A stretch of 64,000 nt of DNA from Plazaster borealis (GCA_021014325.1 CM037472.1:10788001-10852000); one strand, 5' to 3'; positions 34,550 through 46,900 are shown, counted from the stretch's first letter. The notes: a model not told the origin generated them from the sequence alone. Translations and numbers: made by a program.

Positions 34550-35815
34550 ATACTTGCCATACATCTGGGCAACAATTGCCATTCATCTGGGCAACAATTG
34601 CAAGTCATCTTGGCAACCATTGCCAGCCAGTAATCTGGGCAACAATTGCCATTCATCTGGGCAACCATTGCAAGTCATCTGGGCAACCATTGCCATTGAT
34701 CTGGGCAACCATTGGCATTGATCTGGGCAACCATTGGCATTGATCTTGGCAACCATTGCCAGTCATCTGGGCAACAACTGCCAGTCATCTGAGAAACAAT
34801 TGCCATTGATCTGAGCAACCATTGCCATTCATCTGGGCATCCATAGCCAGTCAACTGGGCAACCATTGGCATACATCTGGGCAACCATTGCCATACAACT
34901 GGGCAACCATTGCCAGTCATCTGGGCAACCATTGCCATACATGTGGGCAACTGATGGCATACATCTGTGCAACCATAGCCAGTCATCTGGGCAACCATTG
35001 GCATACATCTGGGCAACCATTGCCATACAACTGGGCAACCATTGCCATACAACTGGGCAACCATTGCCATACAACTTGGCAACCATTGCCATACAACTGG
35101 GCAACCATTGCCATTGATCTGGATAACCATTGCCATTGATCTGGACAACCATTGCCATACATCTGGGCAACCATAGCCAGTCATCTGGGCAACCATTAGC
35201 ATACATCTGGGCAACCATTGCCATACAACTGGGCAACCATTGTCATACAACTGGGCAACCATTGCCAGTCATCTGGGCAACCATTGCCAGTCATCTGGGC
35301 AATCATTATAATACATCTGGGCAACCATTGTCCTACAACTCGGCAACCATTGCCATACAACTGGGCAACCATTGCCATACATCTGGGCAACCATTGCAAG
35401 TCATCTGGGCAACCATTGCCATTCATCTGGGCAACCATTGCCAGTCATCTGGGCAACCATTGCCATACAACTGGGCAACCATTGCCATTTTATTGGCAAC
35501 CTTTGCCATACAACTGGGCAACCATTGCCAGTCATCTGGGCAACCATTGCCATACATCTGGGCAACCATTGCCATTCATCTGGGCAACCATTGCCATCCA
35601 TCTCAGCAACCATTGTCATACAACTGGGCAACCATTGCCATACATCTGGGCAACCATTGCCATACAACTGGGCAACCATTGCTAGTCATCTGGGCAACCA
35701 TTGCCATACAACTGGGCAACCACTGCCATTGATCTGGCCAACCATTGCCAGACATCTGGATAACCATTGCCAAATAACAGGGCAACCATCGCACTTGATC
35801 TGGGCAACTATTCAT
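34550..35815. repeat. 22-bp satellite, block C (about 57 units)
   Basis: Same unit. Its start differs from blocks B and D (fewer ATACATCT units), suggesting a separate expansion or a deletion. Confidence 0.95.
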
Positions 35816-36187
35816 CTGGACTTGGGCTCGAATGGGGTTCCAAGATGTTGTGTCATAAACAAATGTTTACAGTTCTGCAAAAACAGCCCGCTGTACCAAA
35901 GGCAACAATGGGAAAAAGGAAAACTTACATAATCTTTCTATCTGGATTGTACATCTACACATGTACCATGATGGGTAGACTTTTGGCTGACGGTGTGCAT
36001 CTTTATGCCTCAGACGGCTACTTAGATGTCGTTGATGGGCAAACATCATTGGAGATTGGCATGCCTTTATGTCTGCAGAAAGAAAACAATTAGTTGACTT
36101 TAAATGAAGCTACAGGAATATATGATGATGGGAATATTGCTGTAAGAGGTAATTTTTATATGAACCTTTACAAATAGTAGGCCTCTC
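35816..36187. repeat. Satellite spacer, copy 3
   Basis: Nearly identical to copies 1 and 2, with a small deletion near 35855 (TGTCATAAACAAATG). Splice-like sites are kept. The following block D begins with the same unit order as block B, so spacer and block were duplicated together. Confidence 0.85.
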
Positions 36188-39100
36188 ATACTTGCCATAC
36201 ATCTGGGCAACCATTGCCATACATCTGGGCAACAATTGCCTTTGATCTGGGCAACCATTGCCAGTCATCTGGGCAACCATAGCCAGTCATCTGGGCAACC
36301 ATTGCCATACATCTGGGCAACCATTGCCATGCAACTGGGCAACCATTGCCATACAACTGGGCAACCATTGCCAGTCATCTGGGCAACCATTGCCATACAT
36401 CTGGGCAACCATTGCCATTCATCTGGGCAACCATTGCCAGTCATCTGGGCAACCATTGCCATACATCTGGGCAATCATTGCCATTTTATGGGCAACCATT
36501 GTCATGCAACTGAGCAACCATTGCCATACAACTGGGCAACCATTGCCAGTCATCTGGGTAACCATTGCCATACATCTGGGCAACCATTGCCATTCATCTG
36601 GGCAACCATTGCCAGTCATCTGGGCAACCATTGCCATACATCTGGGCAACCATTGCCATTTTATGGGCAAACATTGCCATTCATCTGGGCAACAATTGCA
36701 AGTCATCTTGGCAACCATTGCCAGCCAGTAATCTGGGCAACAATTGCCAGTCATCTGGGCAACCATTGCAAGTCATCTGGGCAACCATTGGCATTGATCT
36801 GGGCAACCATTGGCATTGATCTGGGCAACCATTGGCATTGATCTTGGCAACCATTGCCTGTCATCTGGGCAAAAATTGCCAGTCATCTGAGCAACAATTG
36901 CCATTGATCTGAGCAACCATTGCCATTCATCTGGGCAACCATAGCCAGTCATCTGGGCAACCATTGGCATACAACTGGGCAACCATTGCCATACAACTGG
37001 GCAACCATTGCCAGTCATCTGGGCAACCATTGCCATACATCTGGGCAACCATTGCCTTTGATCTGGGCAACCATAGCCAGTCATCTGGGCAACCATTGGC
37101 ATACATCTGGGCAACCATTGCCATACAACTGGGCAACCATTGCCAGTCATCTGGGCAACCATTGCCATTCATCTGGGCAACCATTGCCATTCATCTGGGC
37201 AACCATTGCCAGTCATCTGGGTAACCATTGCCATACATCTGGGCAACCATTGCCATTCATCTGGGCAACCATTGCCAGTCATCTGGGCAACCATTGCCAT
37301 ACATCTGGGCAACCATTGCCATTTTATGGGCAAACATTGCCATTCATCTGGGCAACAATTGCAAGTCATCTTGGCAACCATTGCCAGCCAGTAATCTGGG
37401 CAACAATTGCCAGTCATCTGGGCAACCATTGCAAGTCATCTGGGCAACCATTGGCATTGATCTGGGCAACCATTGGCATTGATCTGGGCAACCATTGGCA
37501 TTGATCTTGGCAACCATTGCCTGTCATCTGGGCAAAAATTGCCAGTCATCTGAGCAACAATTGCCATTGATCTGAGCAACCATTGCCATTCATCTGGGCA
37601 ACCATAGCCAGTCATCTGGGCAACCATTGGCATACAACTGGGCAACCATTGCCATACAACTGGGCAACCATTGCCAGTCATCTGGGCAACCATTGCCATA
37701 CATCTGGGCAACCATTGCCTTTGATCTGGGCAACCATAGCCAGTCATCTGGGCAACCATTGGCATACATCTGGGCAACCATTGCCATACAACTGGGCAAC
37801 CATTGCCATACAACTGGGCAACCATTGCCATACAACTGGGCAACCATTGCCATTGATCTGGGTAACCACTGCCATTGATCTGGACAACCATTGCCATACA
37901 TCTGGCCAACCATTGCCAGTCATCTGGGCAACCATTGGCATTGATCTGGGCAACCATTGGCATTGATCTTGGCAACCATTGCCTGTCATCTGGGCAAAAA
38001 TTGCCAGTCATCTGAGCAACAATTGCCATTGATCTGAGCAACCATTGCCATTCATCTGGGCAACCATAGCCAGTCATTTGGGCAACCATTGGCTAAAAAC
38101 TGGGCAACCATTGCCATACAACTGGGCAACCATTGCCAGTCATCTGGGCAACCATTGCCATACATCTGGGCAACCATTGCCTTTGATCTGGGCAACCATA
38201 GCCAGTCATCTGGGCAACCATTGGCATACATCTGGGCAACCATTGCCATACAACTGGGCAACCATTGCCATACAACTGGGCAACCATTGCCATACAACTG
38301 GGCAACCATTGCCATTGATCTGGGTAACCACTGCCATTGATCTGGACAACCATTGCCATTCATCTGGCCAACCATTGCCAGTCATCTGGGCAACCATTGG
38401 CATTGATCTGGGCAACCATTGGCATTGATCTTGGCAACCATTGCCTGTCATCTGGGCAAAAATTGCCAGTCATCTGAGCAACAATTGCCATTGATCTGAG
38501 CAACCATTGCCATTCATCTGGGCAACCATAGCCAGTCATTTGGGCAACCATTGGCTAAAAACTGGGCAACCATTGCCATACAACTGGGCAACCATTGCCA
38601 GTCATCTGGGCAACCATTGCCATACATCTGGGCAACCATTGCCTTTGATCTGGGCAACCATAGCCAGTCGTCTGGGCAACCATTGGCATACATCTGGGTA
38701 ACCATTGCCATGCAACTGGGCAACCATTGCCATACATCTGGGCAACCATTGCTAGTCATCTGGGCAACCATTGCCATACATCTGGGCAACCATTGCCATT
38801 CATCTGGGCAACCATTGCCAGACATCTGGACAACCATTGCCATACATCTGGGCAACCATTGCCATTCATCTGGGCAACCATTGCCATCCATCTGGGCAAC
38901 CATTGTCATACAACTGGGTAACCATTGCCATACATCTGGGCAACCATTGCCATTCATCTGGGCAACCATTGCCATACATCTGGGCAACCATTGGCATACA
39001 TCTGGGCAACCATTGCCATTTTATGGGCAACCATTGCCATGCAACTGGGCAACCATTGCCTTACAACTGGGCAACCATTGCCAGTCATCTGGGTAACCAT

Positions 39101-40184
39101 TGCCATACATCTGGGCAACCATTGCCATTCATCTGGGCAACCATTGCCAGTCATCTGGGCAACCATTGCCATACATCTGGGCAACCATTGCCATTTTTAT
39201 GGGCAAACATTGCCATACAACTGGGCAACCATTGCCAGTCACCTGGGCAACCATTGCCATTCATCTTGGCAACCATTGCCATCCATCTCGGCAACCATTG
39301 TCATACAACTGGGCAACCATTGCCATACATCTGGGCAACCATTGCCATACAACTGGGCAACCATTGCCATACAACTGGGGAACCATTGCCAGTCATCTGG
39401 GCAACCATTGCCATACATCTGGGCAACCATTGCCTTTGATCTGGGCAACCATAGCCAGTCATCTGGGCAACCATTGGCATACATCTGGGTAACCATTGCC
39501 ATGCAACTGGGCAACCATTACCATACAACTGGGCAACCATTGTCAGTCATCTGGGCAACCATTGCCATACATCTGGGCAACCATTGCCATTCATCTGGGC
39601 AACCATTGCCAGTCATCTGGGCAACCATTGCCATACATCTGGGCAACCATTGCCATGCAACTGGGCAACCATTGCCATACAACTGGGCAACCATTGCCAG
39701 TCATCTGGGTAACCATTGCCATACATCTGGGCAACCATTGCATTTTATGGGCAAACATTGCCATACAACTGGGCAACCATTGCCAGTCACCTGGGCAACC
39801 ATTGCCAGTCACCTGGGCAACCATTGCCATACATCTGGGCAACCATTGCCATTCATCTTGGCAACCATTGCCATCCATCTCGGCAACCATTGTCATTCAA
39901 CTGGGCAACCATTGCCATACATCTGGGCAACCATTGCCATACAACTGGGCAACCATTGCCATACAACTGGGCAACCATTGCCAGTCATCTGGGCAACCAT
40001 TGCCATACAACTGGGCAACCACTGCCATTGATCTGGCCAACCATTGCCAGACATCTGGACAACCATTGCCATACAACTGGGCAACCACTGCCATTGATCT
40101 GGCCAACCATTGCCAGACATCTGGACAACCTTTGCCAAACAACAGGGCAACCATCGCAATTGATCTGGGCAACTATTCATCTGG
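36188..40184. repeat. 22-bp satellite, block D (about 181 units)
   Basis: The largest block. The CATTGCCTGTC marker lies at 36852, 37515, 37977 and 38439. The last two intervals are exactly 462 bases (21 units). The longest apparent frame here is 368 codons (38925-40031). It consists only of the 22-residue repeat that results from reading three units in three phases. Confidence 0.95.
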
Positions 40185-40556
40185 ACTTGGGCTCGAATGG
40201 GGTTCCAAGATGTTGTGTCATAAACAATTGTTTACAGTTCTGCAAAAACAGCCCATTGTACCAAAGGCAACAATGGGAAAAAGGAAAACTTACATAATCA
40301 TTCTTTCTATCCGGATTGTACATCTACACATGTACAATGATGGGTAGACTTTTGGCTGACGGTGTGCATCTTTATGCCTCAGACGGCTACTTAGATGTCG
40401 TTGATGGGCAAACATCATTGGAGATTGGCATGCCTTTATGTCTGCAGAAAGAAAACAATTAGTTGACTTTAAATGAAGCTACAGGAATATATGATGATGG
40501 GAATATTGCTGTAAGAGGTAATTTTTATATGAACCTTTACAAATAGTAGGCCTCTC
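40185..40556. repeat. Satellite spacer, copy 4
   Basis: Closest to copy 3 (shared TGTCATAAACAA and GCTGACGGTG variants). A 4-base insertion (TTCT near 40300) breaks the plus-strand frame that is open in copies 1-3. The minus-strand splice-like sites are unchanged. Confidence 0.85.
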
Positions 40557-40695
40557 ATACTTGCCATACATCTGGGCAACCATTGCCAGTCATCTGGGCA
40601 ACCATTGCCAGTCATCTGGGCAACCATTGCCATACATCTGGGCAACAATTGCCATTCATCTGGGCAACCATTGCAAGTCATCTGGGCAACCATTG
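40557..40695. repeat. 22-bp satellite, block E (about 6 units)
   Basis: A short block, including one diverged boundary unit, that joins directly to a spacer copy at GCAAAAACAGCCC, skipping the first 70 bases of the spacer. Confidence 0.9.
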
Positions 40696-40932
40696 CAAAA
40701 ACAGCCCACTGTACCAAAGGAAACAATGGGAAAAAGGAAAACTTACATACTCTTTCTATCTGGATTGTACATCTACACATGAACAATGATGGGTAGACAT
40801 TCAGCTGACGGTGTGCATCTTTTTGCCTCAGACGGCTACTTAGATGTCATTGACGGGCGAACATCATTGGAGATTGGCATGCGTTTATGTCTGCAGAAAG
40901 AAAACAATTAGTTGACTTTAAATGAAGCTACA
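40696..40932. repeat. Partial satellite spacer, copy 5; right edge of the array
   Basis: Matches the spacer from GCAAAAACAGCCC to GAAGCTACAG, then passes into unrelated sequence. It is the most diverged copy. The minus frame open in copies 1-3 has a TGA here, while both splice-like sites remain. Confidence 0.85.
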
Positions 40933-41636
40933 GTCGGGTCTATGGTATGGTGGCCTCAACGATGGTCTGCGAACACCGTTTTATTTTATGGGCATACTAG
41001 TCCGAACAATGCTTTTTTAAACATTGGACATCATCTAGTGTATGTAGGTTCCCAGTGACCAAGGTTTTAGCCAGGATTTGGTAAAAGGGTGTCCAGATTT
41101 GCTTGAAATTTGAAAACACGGTGTCATAATTCTTCACTTACAATACATTCACATGCAAATAACAGATAAAACAGGGTGTCCAAATTTATAACAGGGTGTC
41201 CAAAAGACACCCAGACACCCCTTTGGCTAACACTATGCCAGTGACTACTCTGTATTTGTTTCTACCTGTGTTCAAATACCCTAATGCAGGGATTGACAAA
41301 AAAATGCTCCAAAATCCATCACAGACCTCTGTACTTTAAAGATAGGGTCACTTTGGCAATGAACCTGAAAATAAATGTTTACTTCTTGTTTGAAAGCCTA
41401 CTTGTTATAAAGATGATAATGGCAGTAAACATCCTGCAAAACTATTTTGACTGAAGTGCCCCTGTGGATTAGAAATCAATAAAACTATGTCGAAAATCTT
41501 TGCTATTTTCTCAGGCCTAGGCATTCAACTGAGACTTTCACAGGTGACTTTTATTGTATCTTTCTTGATAATTTTGTTTGTAAATCAGCATTAAGTTGAC
41601 CAAACCAAACGATAACCCTACCCTCATACAACTCAC
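40933..41636. other. Intergenic or intronic sequence
   Basis: The phrase CAGGGTGTCCAAA recurs near 41172 and 41194 and resembles a dispersed repeat. No exon with good sites was found. Confidence 0.4.
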
Positions 41637-41690
41637 CTGACGTACGCTGGAGATGTTAGTGTACGATGTGACCAGATACTGGATAGATTG
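41637..41690 (-). CDS. Candidate 54-bp exon of an unknown minus-strand gene
   Basis: On the minus strand an acceptor CCCTTTTCAG precedes and a donor CAG|GTGAGT follows. The exon is exactly 18 codons in phase 0 and reads QSIQYLVTSYTNISSVRQ, without a stop. It follows the exon at 42062-42107 in matching phase across a 371-base intron. I do not recognise the protein. Codon content and the two strong splice sites support it. Confidence 0.5.
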
Positions 41691-42061
41691 CTGAAAAGGG
41701 AAATATTCAGAAACCATTTTATTTGATTATACTAAAAAACACCACAAAGCACAAACACAGTCACGTTAGACCCATGGCAACTCATCCTTCTCCCATGGCT
41801 ATACATGGACAAGTTACTGTCTCTCGCGTCGCAACGTATTGAACAAGAACAAGAACAAGAGCCAGCCAGTCAACACAGCTCTACCCAGCCGGGGTGCAGG
41901 GCGAAATCTCCCGGCGAAGACTTCTAGTCCAGGGCCGGTCAACACATGCGTCTTTTAAACTTAGCGCCTTGTGCCAAATAAACCCAAAATATCTTCAAAT
42001 TATGTGAACAAAAAACATTTTCACCACTTTAATTCTTGAGACAAGACAATTATCAACTCAC

Positions 42062-42107
42062 CATTGCACCTTTTTTAGCAGTTTTCCCTCGGAACTGAAG
42101 TGAAAAC
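42062..42107 (-). CDS. Candidate 46-bp exon of the same minus-strand gene
   Basis: On the minus strand an acceptor CTCCAAAAATGTCAG precedes and a donor ATG|GTGAGTTG follows. After one leading base it reads FSLQFRGKTAKKGAM and ends in phase 0, so it joins in frame to the exon at 41637-41690. The upstream exon would have to end with two bases of a split codon; I could not find it with confidence. Unknown family. Confidence 0.45.
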
Positions 42108-44531
42108 CTGACATTTTTGGAGCAAAAGACACAGAGACTTCTGTTAGTCATGCATTTTGTCTTTGATGCATACTGTGTATACATGGGCGCCGGTCCTGCA
42201 CTCTTGGTCAGCAACCCGGCTTTCTTATTTGCATAACAAAGACATGTATTTTCTTTGGATCATCTTATTACCAGATTTGGAAACTATTGCTCAGGTCTCA
42301 AGGGTTAAGACTATTATTTTGGAGGAGTCGAAAAGAATGGTGCACTCGTTTTAATCTTTGCTAAATTAACCCAGCGGGATTCTGATTGACTTGCATTTGC
42401 TTTCTTAATTAGTGATCCCAAATTCAAATGTTGTGTGTGGTTAAAAGTGTTTTAAGTGATTCTAATGCAACAACACTCGAGCGCTTCTATATGTTTGTAG
42501 AGCAAAAACGTACCTAAAAGACAATAATGGCGGCCATCTTGAAAATGGCGGCCATATTGGATTTTTTGAGTGGCTAATGGGATTTTCTCTTTTACTGACC
42601 CAAGAAGAGCATACATTCAAATTTTCGTGCTTGTATCACAAAGTGAACGATTTTTGCACTTATCTGCCCCACTAAGAGCTGTAATTGTCTCTTGAATAGG
42701 AAGACCCGAATGAAAAGATCAATGACTAAAGTTTTGAAGAATTTATACGTTAATCAATATTACCCATCCGGTAATTAACACATCTTACGGGCGACTGAGA
42801 AGTAGGGAAAACTGTTATTAAACGAGGTCGTACAAAATTAAAAGTTGGTCAATAGAATTATATTATTTTTAAGGTATTCATATTGGTAATAGTTCCCCAA
42901 ATCTCCCAAACGTTCCTTCGTAAAAATTACAATTCCTTTGCATGTATGTTAAGTTTTTCCTTTAAAAAAAATTTGACGTTTTTTTCTGATACTGTGGATC
43001 ATTTTGTTATTATTCATAATTTTTTCGTAAAATCGTTTCTTTTTCAAAGAGTTTAATTATTATTCAGTCGATACAATACATATAAAGCATCAATAATCCT
43101 TCAAACATAATAAATAACAATTTTCCTTAGTTGAATTAAAAAATTATAAAATACTTCATCACTTTCTTTTAGTGCACCCAACACATAAATGTACATTATT
43201 GCTATTATTTAGATCAACAACTTTGGTTGTTTGATCCTCTGCTGCGAGAGGGCGCCATTCACATCTAGCGGTTGCACCGTACAGCTGCAGCGGTTACATA
43301 CAAACAAAGTATTAATTTGGAGCAATAATAGACCATGTAACCTTTGTATGCAAAAAGAATGGCATGACACATTCTGAGACCTTTCTGGCAGGCAAGATAC
43401 TACACTGGTCATATGGGTAATTTTACGTTGTTGTATCTTAATTTCCAAATAAATTGAAGTGCTGTAAAAGTAACAGCTGAACAAGTTTTGAGATGTACCT
43501 TCAAAAGTTTATAAAAATCGGACATAGTAATCTCCATAGAATAAAACGTTAATGTGTTTTTCCATCTGTGGACAAATCTTGCCTGCAAGAATTCCAAAAT
43601 ATCACTGAAATACTGCTGTTTTCGGACAGTTATTTTTTAACACACTCTTGCTTGGCACAACTCTGGCATAGTTTTTTTTTTAATTTGAGTTATTAGTAAT
43701 GTTCACTGGAGTAAAACCAGACATTTTCATTGGGGGGGGGGGGGTAAGTGGGTTCAAAAAAATAATTTCGAGGGGCTATTCGGACCAATCAAGTGTTTTT
43801 TCGGTCTCATTGGGGGGGGGCAAGATTGGGGCAAGGGCTCTGCCCCCGCCCCCCCCGTTTACACCACTGGTAACGTTATAAATAGAAAGTGCACTAAAAT
43901 AGTGTCAAGCTTACTTAATTGTACATTATTACGACTGTCAGCAGGATGCAACTGGCTGATTCAGTAAAATGTTGTATGAGAATGCCTTGTTTATGATTGA
44001 TAACAGAACCACGCTATCACGTAAAAATCGGATAGGGATCATCCATTTTGACAAGAGACATTTTCATAAAGTTACGTGCATAATTTTTCATTCGGGCAGC
44101 GGTCAGTGGGTCCATTATAGATGATTACTATTGACCAATCCTAACACATGAAAGCTATTACGTATGTGGACGACTATCCAATTAAATCATCTGGTTTGTA
44201 AGACCGGTGCCTTTATTCATCCAACTGATTAAAAAAAAAACCAAGGGCCCAGAATAAAAGTTAGGCTGCTCTTTCTGCCCTTACATTGTTTTATTATCGT
44301 TTTACTTCGAAGATGGCAACGTCAATGCCATACTTTTCAGAAAACAGCATTTTTAGCATTGGCTGTCATTATAGAACTAACCGAGTTAATTAGGCATTAT
44401 ACCCTCAAAATACAGAGGGCGCTATACATAGTTGTTACGCCCGACTAATAATGGTAATAATTATCACTGTGTTTACCATGCAAGGTCTAGCTCATTAAGT
44501 GCCACTACAGCAGAAACTAATTACCTTAACT
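42108..44531. other. Intergenic or intronic sequence with transposon scraps
   Basis: A phrase GGCGGCCATCTTGAAAATGG near 42530-42556 looks like a dispersed repeat. G-rich scraps at 43732-43870 end CCCCCCGTTTACACCACTGG, a form typical of decayed DNA transposon ends. GAGGGCGCCATTCACA near 43247 is another repeat-like phrase. No gene is supported. Confidence 0.4.
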
Positions 44532-44545
44532 GTTGCTATGGCAAC
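44532..44545. promoter_or_regulatory. Perfect RFX-type X-box
   Basis: GTTGCTATGGCAAC matches the palindromic X-box consensus (GTTGCCATGGCAAC with one permitted change). RFX factors bind such sites, often near starts of ciliary genes. It sits inside a small GC-richer island (44510-44660), but I could not identify the gene it might serve. Confidence 0.45.
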
Positions 44546-46081
44546 CCCTCGTTGTGTATGAAGCCAAGGAAATTGTGTCGGGCGCGGGAAACCTGTTATT
44601 GAGAGCCTTGGTGTTCCCATGGATACGGTTGTTATCGTCCGTTGAAATGTCGTATTTTGTTGGTGTACAAAATACCTCAGGGACGCTATTTTTGTGGATG
44701 TTTTTAATGACTGTTTGGTACAGTTTTTACTGAAGTGTAAATAATTACCAACTGTGGAGGCCAATCTAAATGGTTGGCTCCTTGGCCTGACTGTTTCAAT
44801 GGAATTTTAATTAAGATTATTCCTTCAAATATATTTGATCCGCTTAGCTTTGTAATTAAATGGTGAACAATTTGACATGGATAGGGATTTTTCCCAAAGA
44901 CAAATTTGTTTGGTATCAAACAATTCCATACACTTGTTCTTTTTGTTTGAGGGTGAGCACAACATTGGTAAGATTTCATAAATAGAATGTGTACACAGAT
45001 TTGCACGACTTTCTTGTTATAAAAATGTTCATGGTCTAAACCTCCTTAGAAATATTTTTGCCTGAAATGCTGTAGTTTTTTAGAAATGAGGTAATCCATT
45101 TGTTTTGATCTCGCGAGATCAAAACTCTATGTTCTAAAAAAGTGAAAAAAGGGTTTTTCTCACTATTTTCTCCTGACTCCAATAACCGATTGTGCTTAAA
45201 TTTTCACAGGGTTGTTATTGCATGTCTATGTTGGGTCACATTGGTGCGGATACTGGCCTTTGACAAATACCGAAATCATGTCCATGTGCTTTAAAGGATT
45301 TTTCAAAATGCATTTGACTGCAGAAATAATTATTTTATGATGATTGATAGCGACGCTTTGATGCATCCAATCTTACAAGAGAAATCTGGCAGGATCGGCC
45401 AGAAATACCTTTAATCTTTTTAGAAACACTCGGATTTAACAGTACACTGTGGTTTATGAGATAGACAAAAGCTGCTTCATAATTATGACTATGATTTAAA
45501 AAGAGACAACATTCCAAAGTATACAGGCAAAATTTATTCAAGGTATGATACATAACCATTAATTTTTGCAAAATATTTGAATCAACGATTTCCATTCTGC
45601 AAACTTTAACATTGTTTAAAATTATGAATGGTTCCATCTAAAGTTAGGGCCTACTGGTGTGTCAGATCTTACCGAGCACTCAGTTCTTACTTTGATTTGT
45701 CTAATGGAAAAGGCACATTAATTACGAAATCTTTGACGTAAAATAATTGTTTTTGTTGTCGTTGCTGCTGTTGTCGTTATTGTTGCTACTGCTACTCGGC
45801 TGTTGATGTTTTTTTGGTTTTGTTGTTCGTGTTACTGTTGTTGTTGCTGTTGTCGTTTTTAGTGCTGCTGCTGCTGCTGTTGTTGTTGCGCTGCTGCCCA
45901 TATTATTGATGTTTTTGGTATTGTTGTTTGAGTTGTTATTGTTGTCAGTTGGTTTTGTTTTTGTTTGAGTTTTCGGTTTTGTTTTAGTTGTTTTTAGTTT
46001 TGTTGCTTTTTGTATGTGTTTTTTCGGGGAGGGGATCTCGAAAGAATTATTACAAAATATTGTTTCTGTAGTAAACGTTTA
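44546..46081. other. Intergenic sequence with a diverged MITE and a GTT/GCT microsatellite
   Basis: 45055-45300 resembles a family A MITE (TTTAGAAATGAGGTAATCC, CTTTGACAAATACC, TGTGCTTTAAAGG) with a central palindrome GATCTCGCGAGATC. 45740-45910 is a long imperfect run of GTT, GCT and GTC triplets. No gene is supported. Confidence 0.55.
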
Positions 46082-46451
46082 TTAAAGGTATCGTACACGT
46101 TTGGTAATGACTCAAAACAAATATTAGCATAACAACTTACTTGGTAACAAGCAACGGAGAGCTGTTGATAGTATAAAAACATTGTAGGAAACGACTCCCT
46201 CTGAAGTAACGTAGTTTTTTAGAAAGAGGTAATTTCTCACTAAAATGATAAAAACTTCTTGCAGAAGTTTTTATTCCTATCTGAAAGCACACAAATTTGT
46301 ACAACATGGGTGTTTTTTAAATAATTTTGCAACTTCGATGACCAATTTTGAGCCCAAATGTTCACAGGCCTGTTATGTTATGCATATGTTGGGATACACC
46401 AAGTGAGAACACTGATCTTTGACAATTTCCAAACGTGTTCAGTGCCTTTAA
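46082..46451. mobile_element. MITE with TTAA flanks (family A)
   Basis: Same orientation and order as 5132-5503: AAAGGTATCGTACACG at the left, a central hairpin near 46240-46275, and GCCTTTAA at the right. The ends sit in TTAA at 46082 and 46448. Confidence 0.75.
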
Positions 46452-46900
46452 AAGTGATGCCAAACTATTTGATAATTCTTTAATAATATCTGTCGGCGCC
46501 GAATTTATCAGAAATAGTCTGCCGGTGGCATGAAAGCCCCGTGAGTGGTTCCAGAGCAAAGAGAATTTCCCGCCCGTGTTTCTGAGAATATCGTCTGCCT
46601 CACTGATGAACAGTGATAGAAGGTCACCGATTACCCTTAAGTGCATACTTGACACCCACTGGAGTGCGATGAATGTATTAATATAAAGTGGTTTTCCAAC
46701 GATAGATAAAGCGAAGTAACATTAAACAGATTAGTTAAGGGTGTTACCCATTAATATTAAACTCTCCTTTGGAGCACTCAGCCCCATAAGCTGCATGGTT
46801 TCAAGGGGGGAGCTCTAATTCATTTTTGTATTGGACTCCATTACAAATAAATATTAATACAATTAGCGCATGTAAAAATTGACAATTATTAAAGGGAATC
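46452..46900. other. Intergenic
   Basis: No gene seen. The minus frame at 46362-46655 has no recognisable motif and partly overlaps the MITE. Confidence 0.4.

Noticed and set aside
30204..40695. Many frames of 60-368 codons on both strands with WATIAIHLGNHC or VAQMTGNGCP repeats
   Set aside because: They are the six-frame reading of a 22-bp satellite. Both strands and all phases are open at once and none shows start or splice context.
42513..42595. Upstream exon of the 42.06 kb exon (donor GTACGT, acceptor TTGGGTCAG)
   Set aside because: The frame that would join has no support, and the DNA is made of a GGCGGCCATCTTG phrase that looks like a dispersed repeat.
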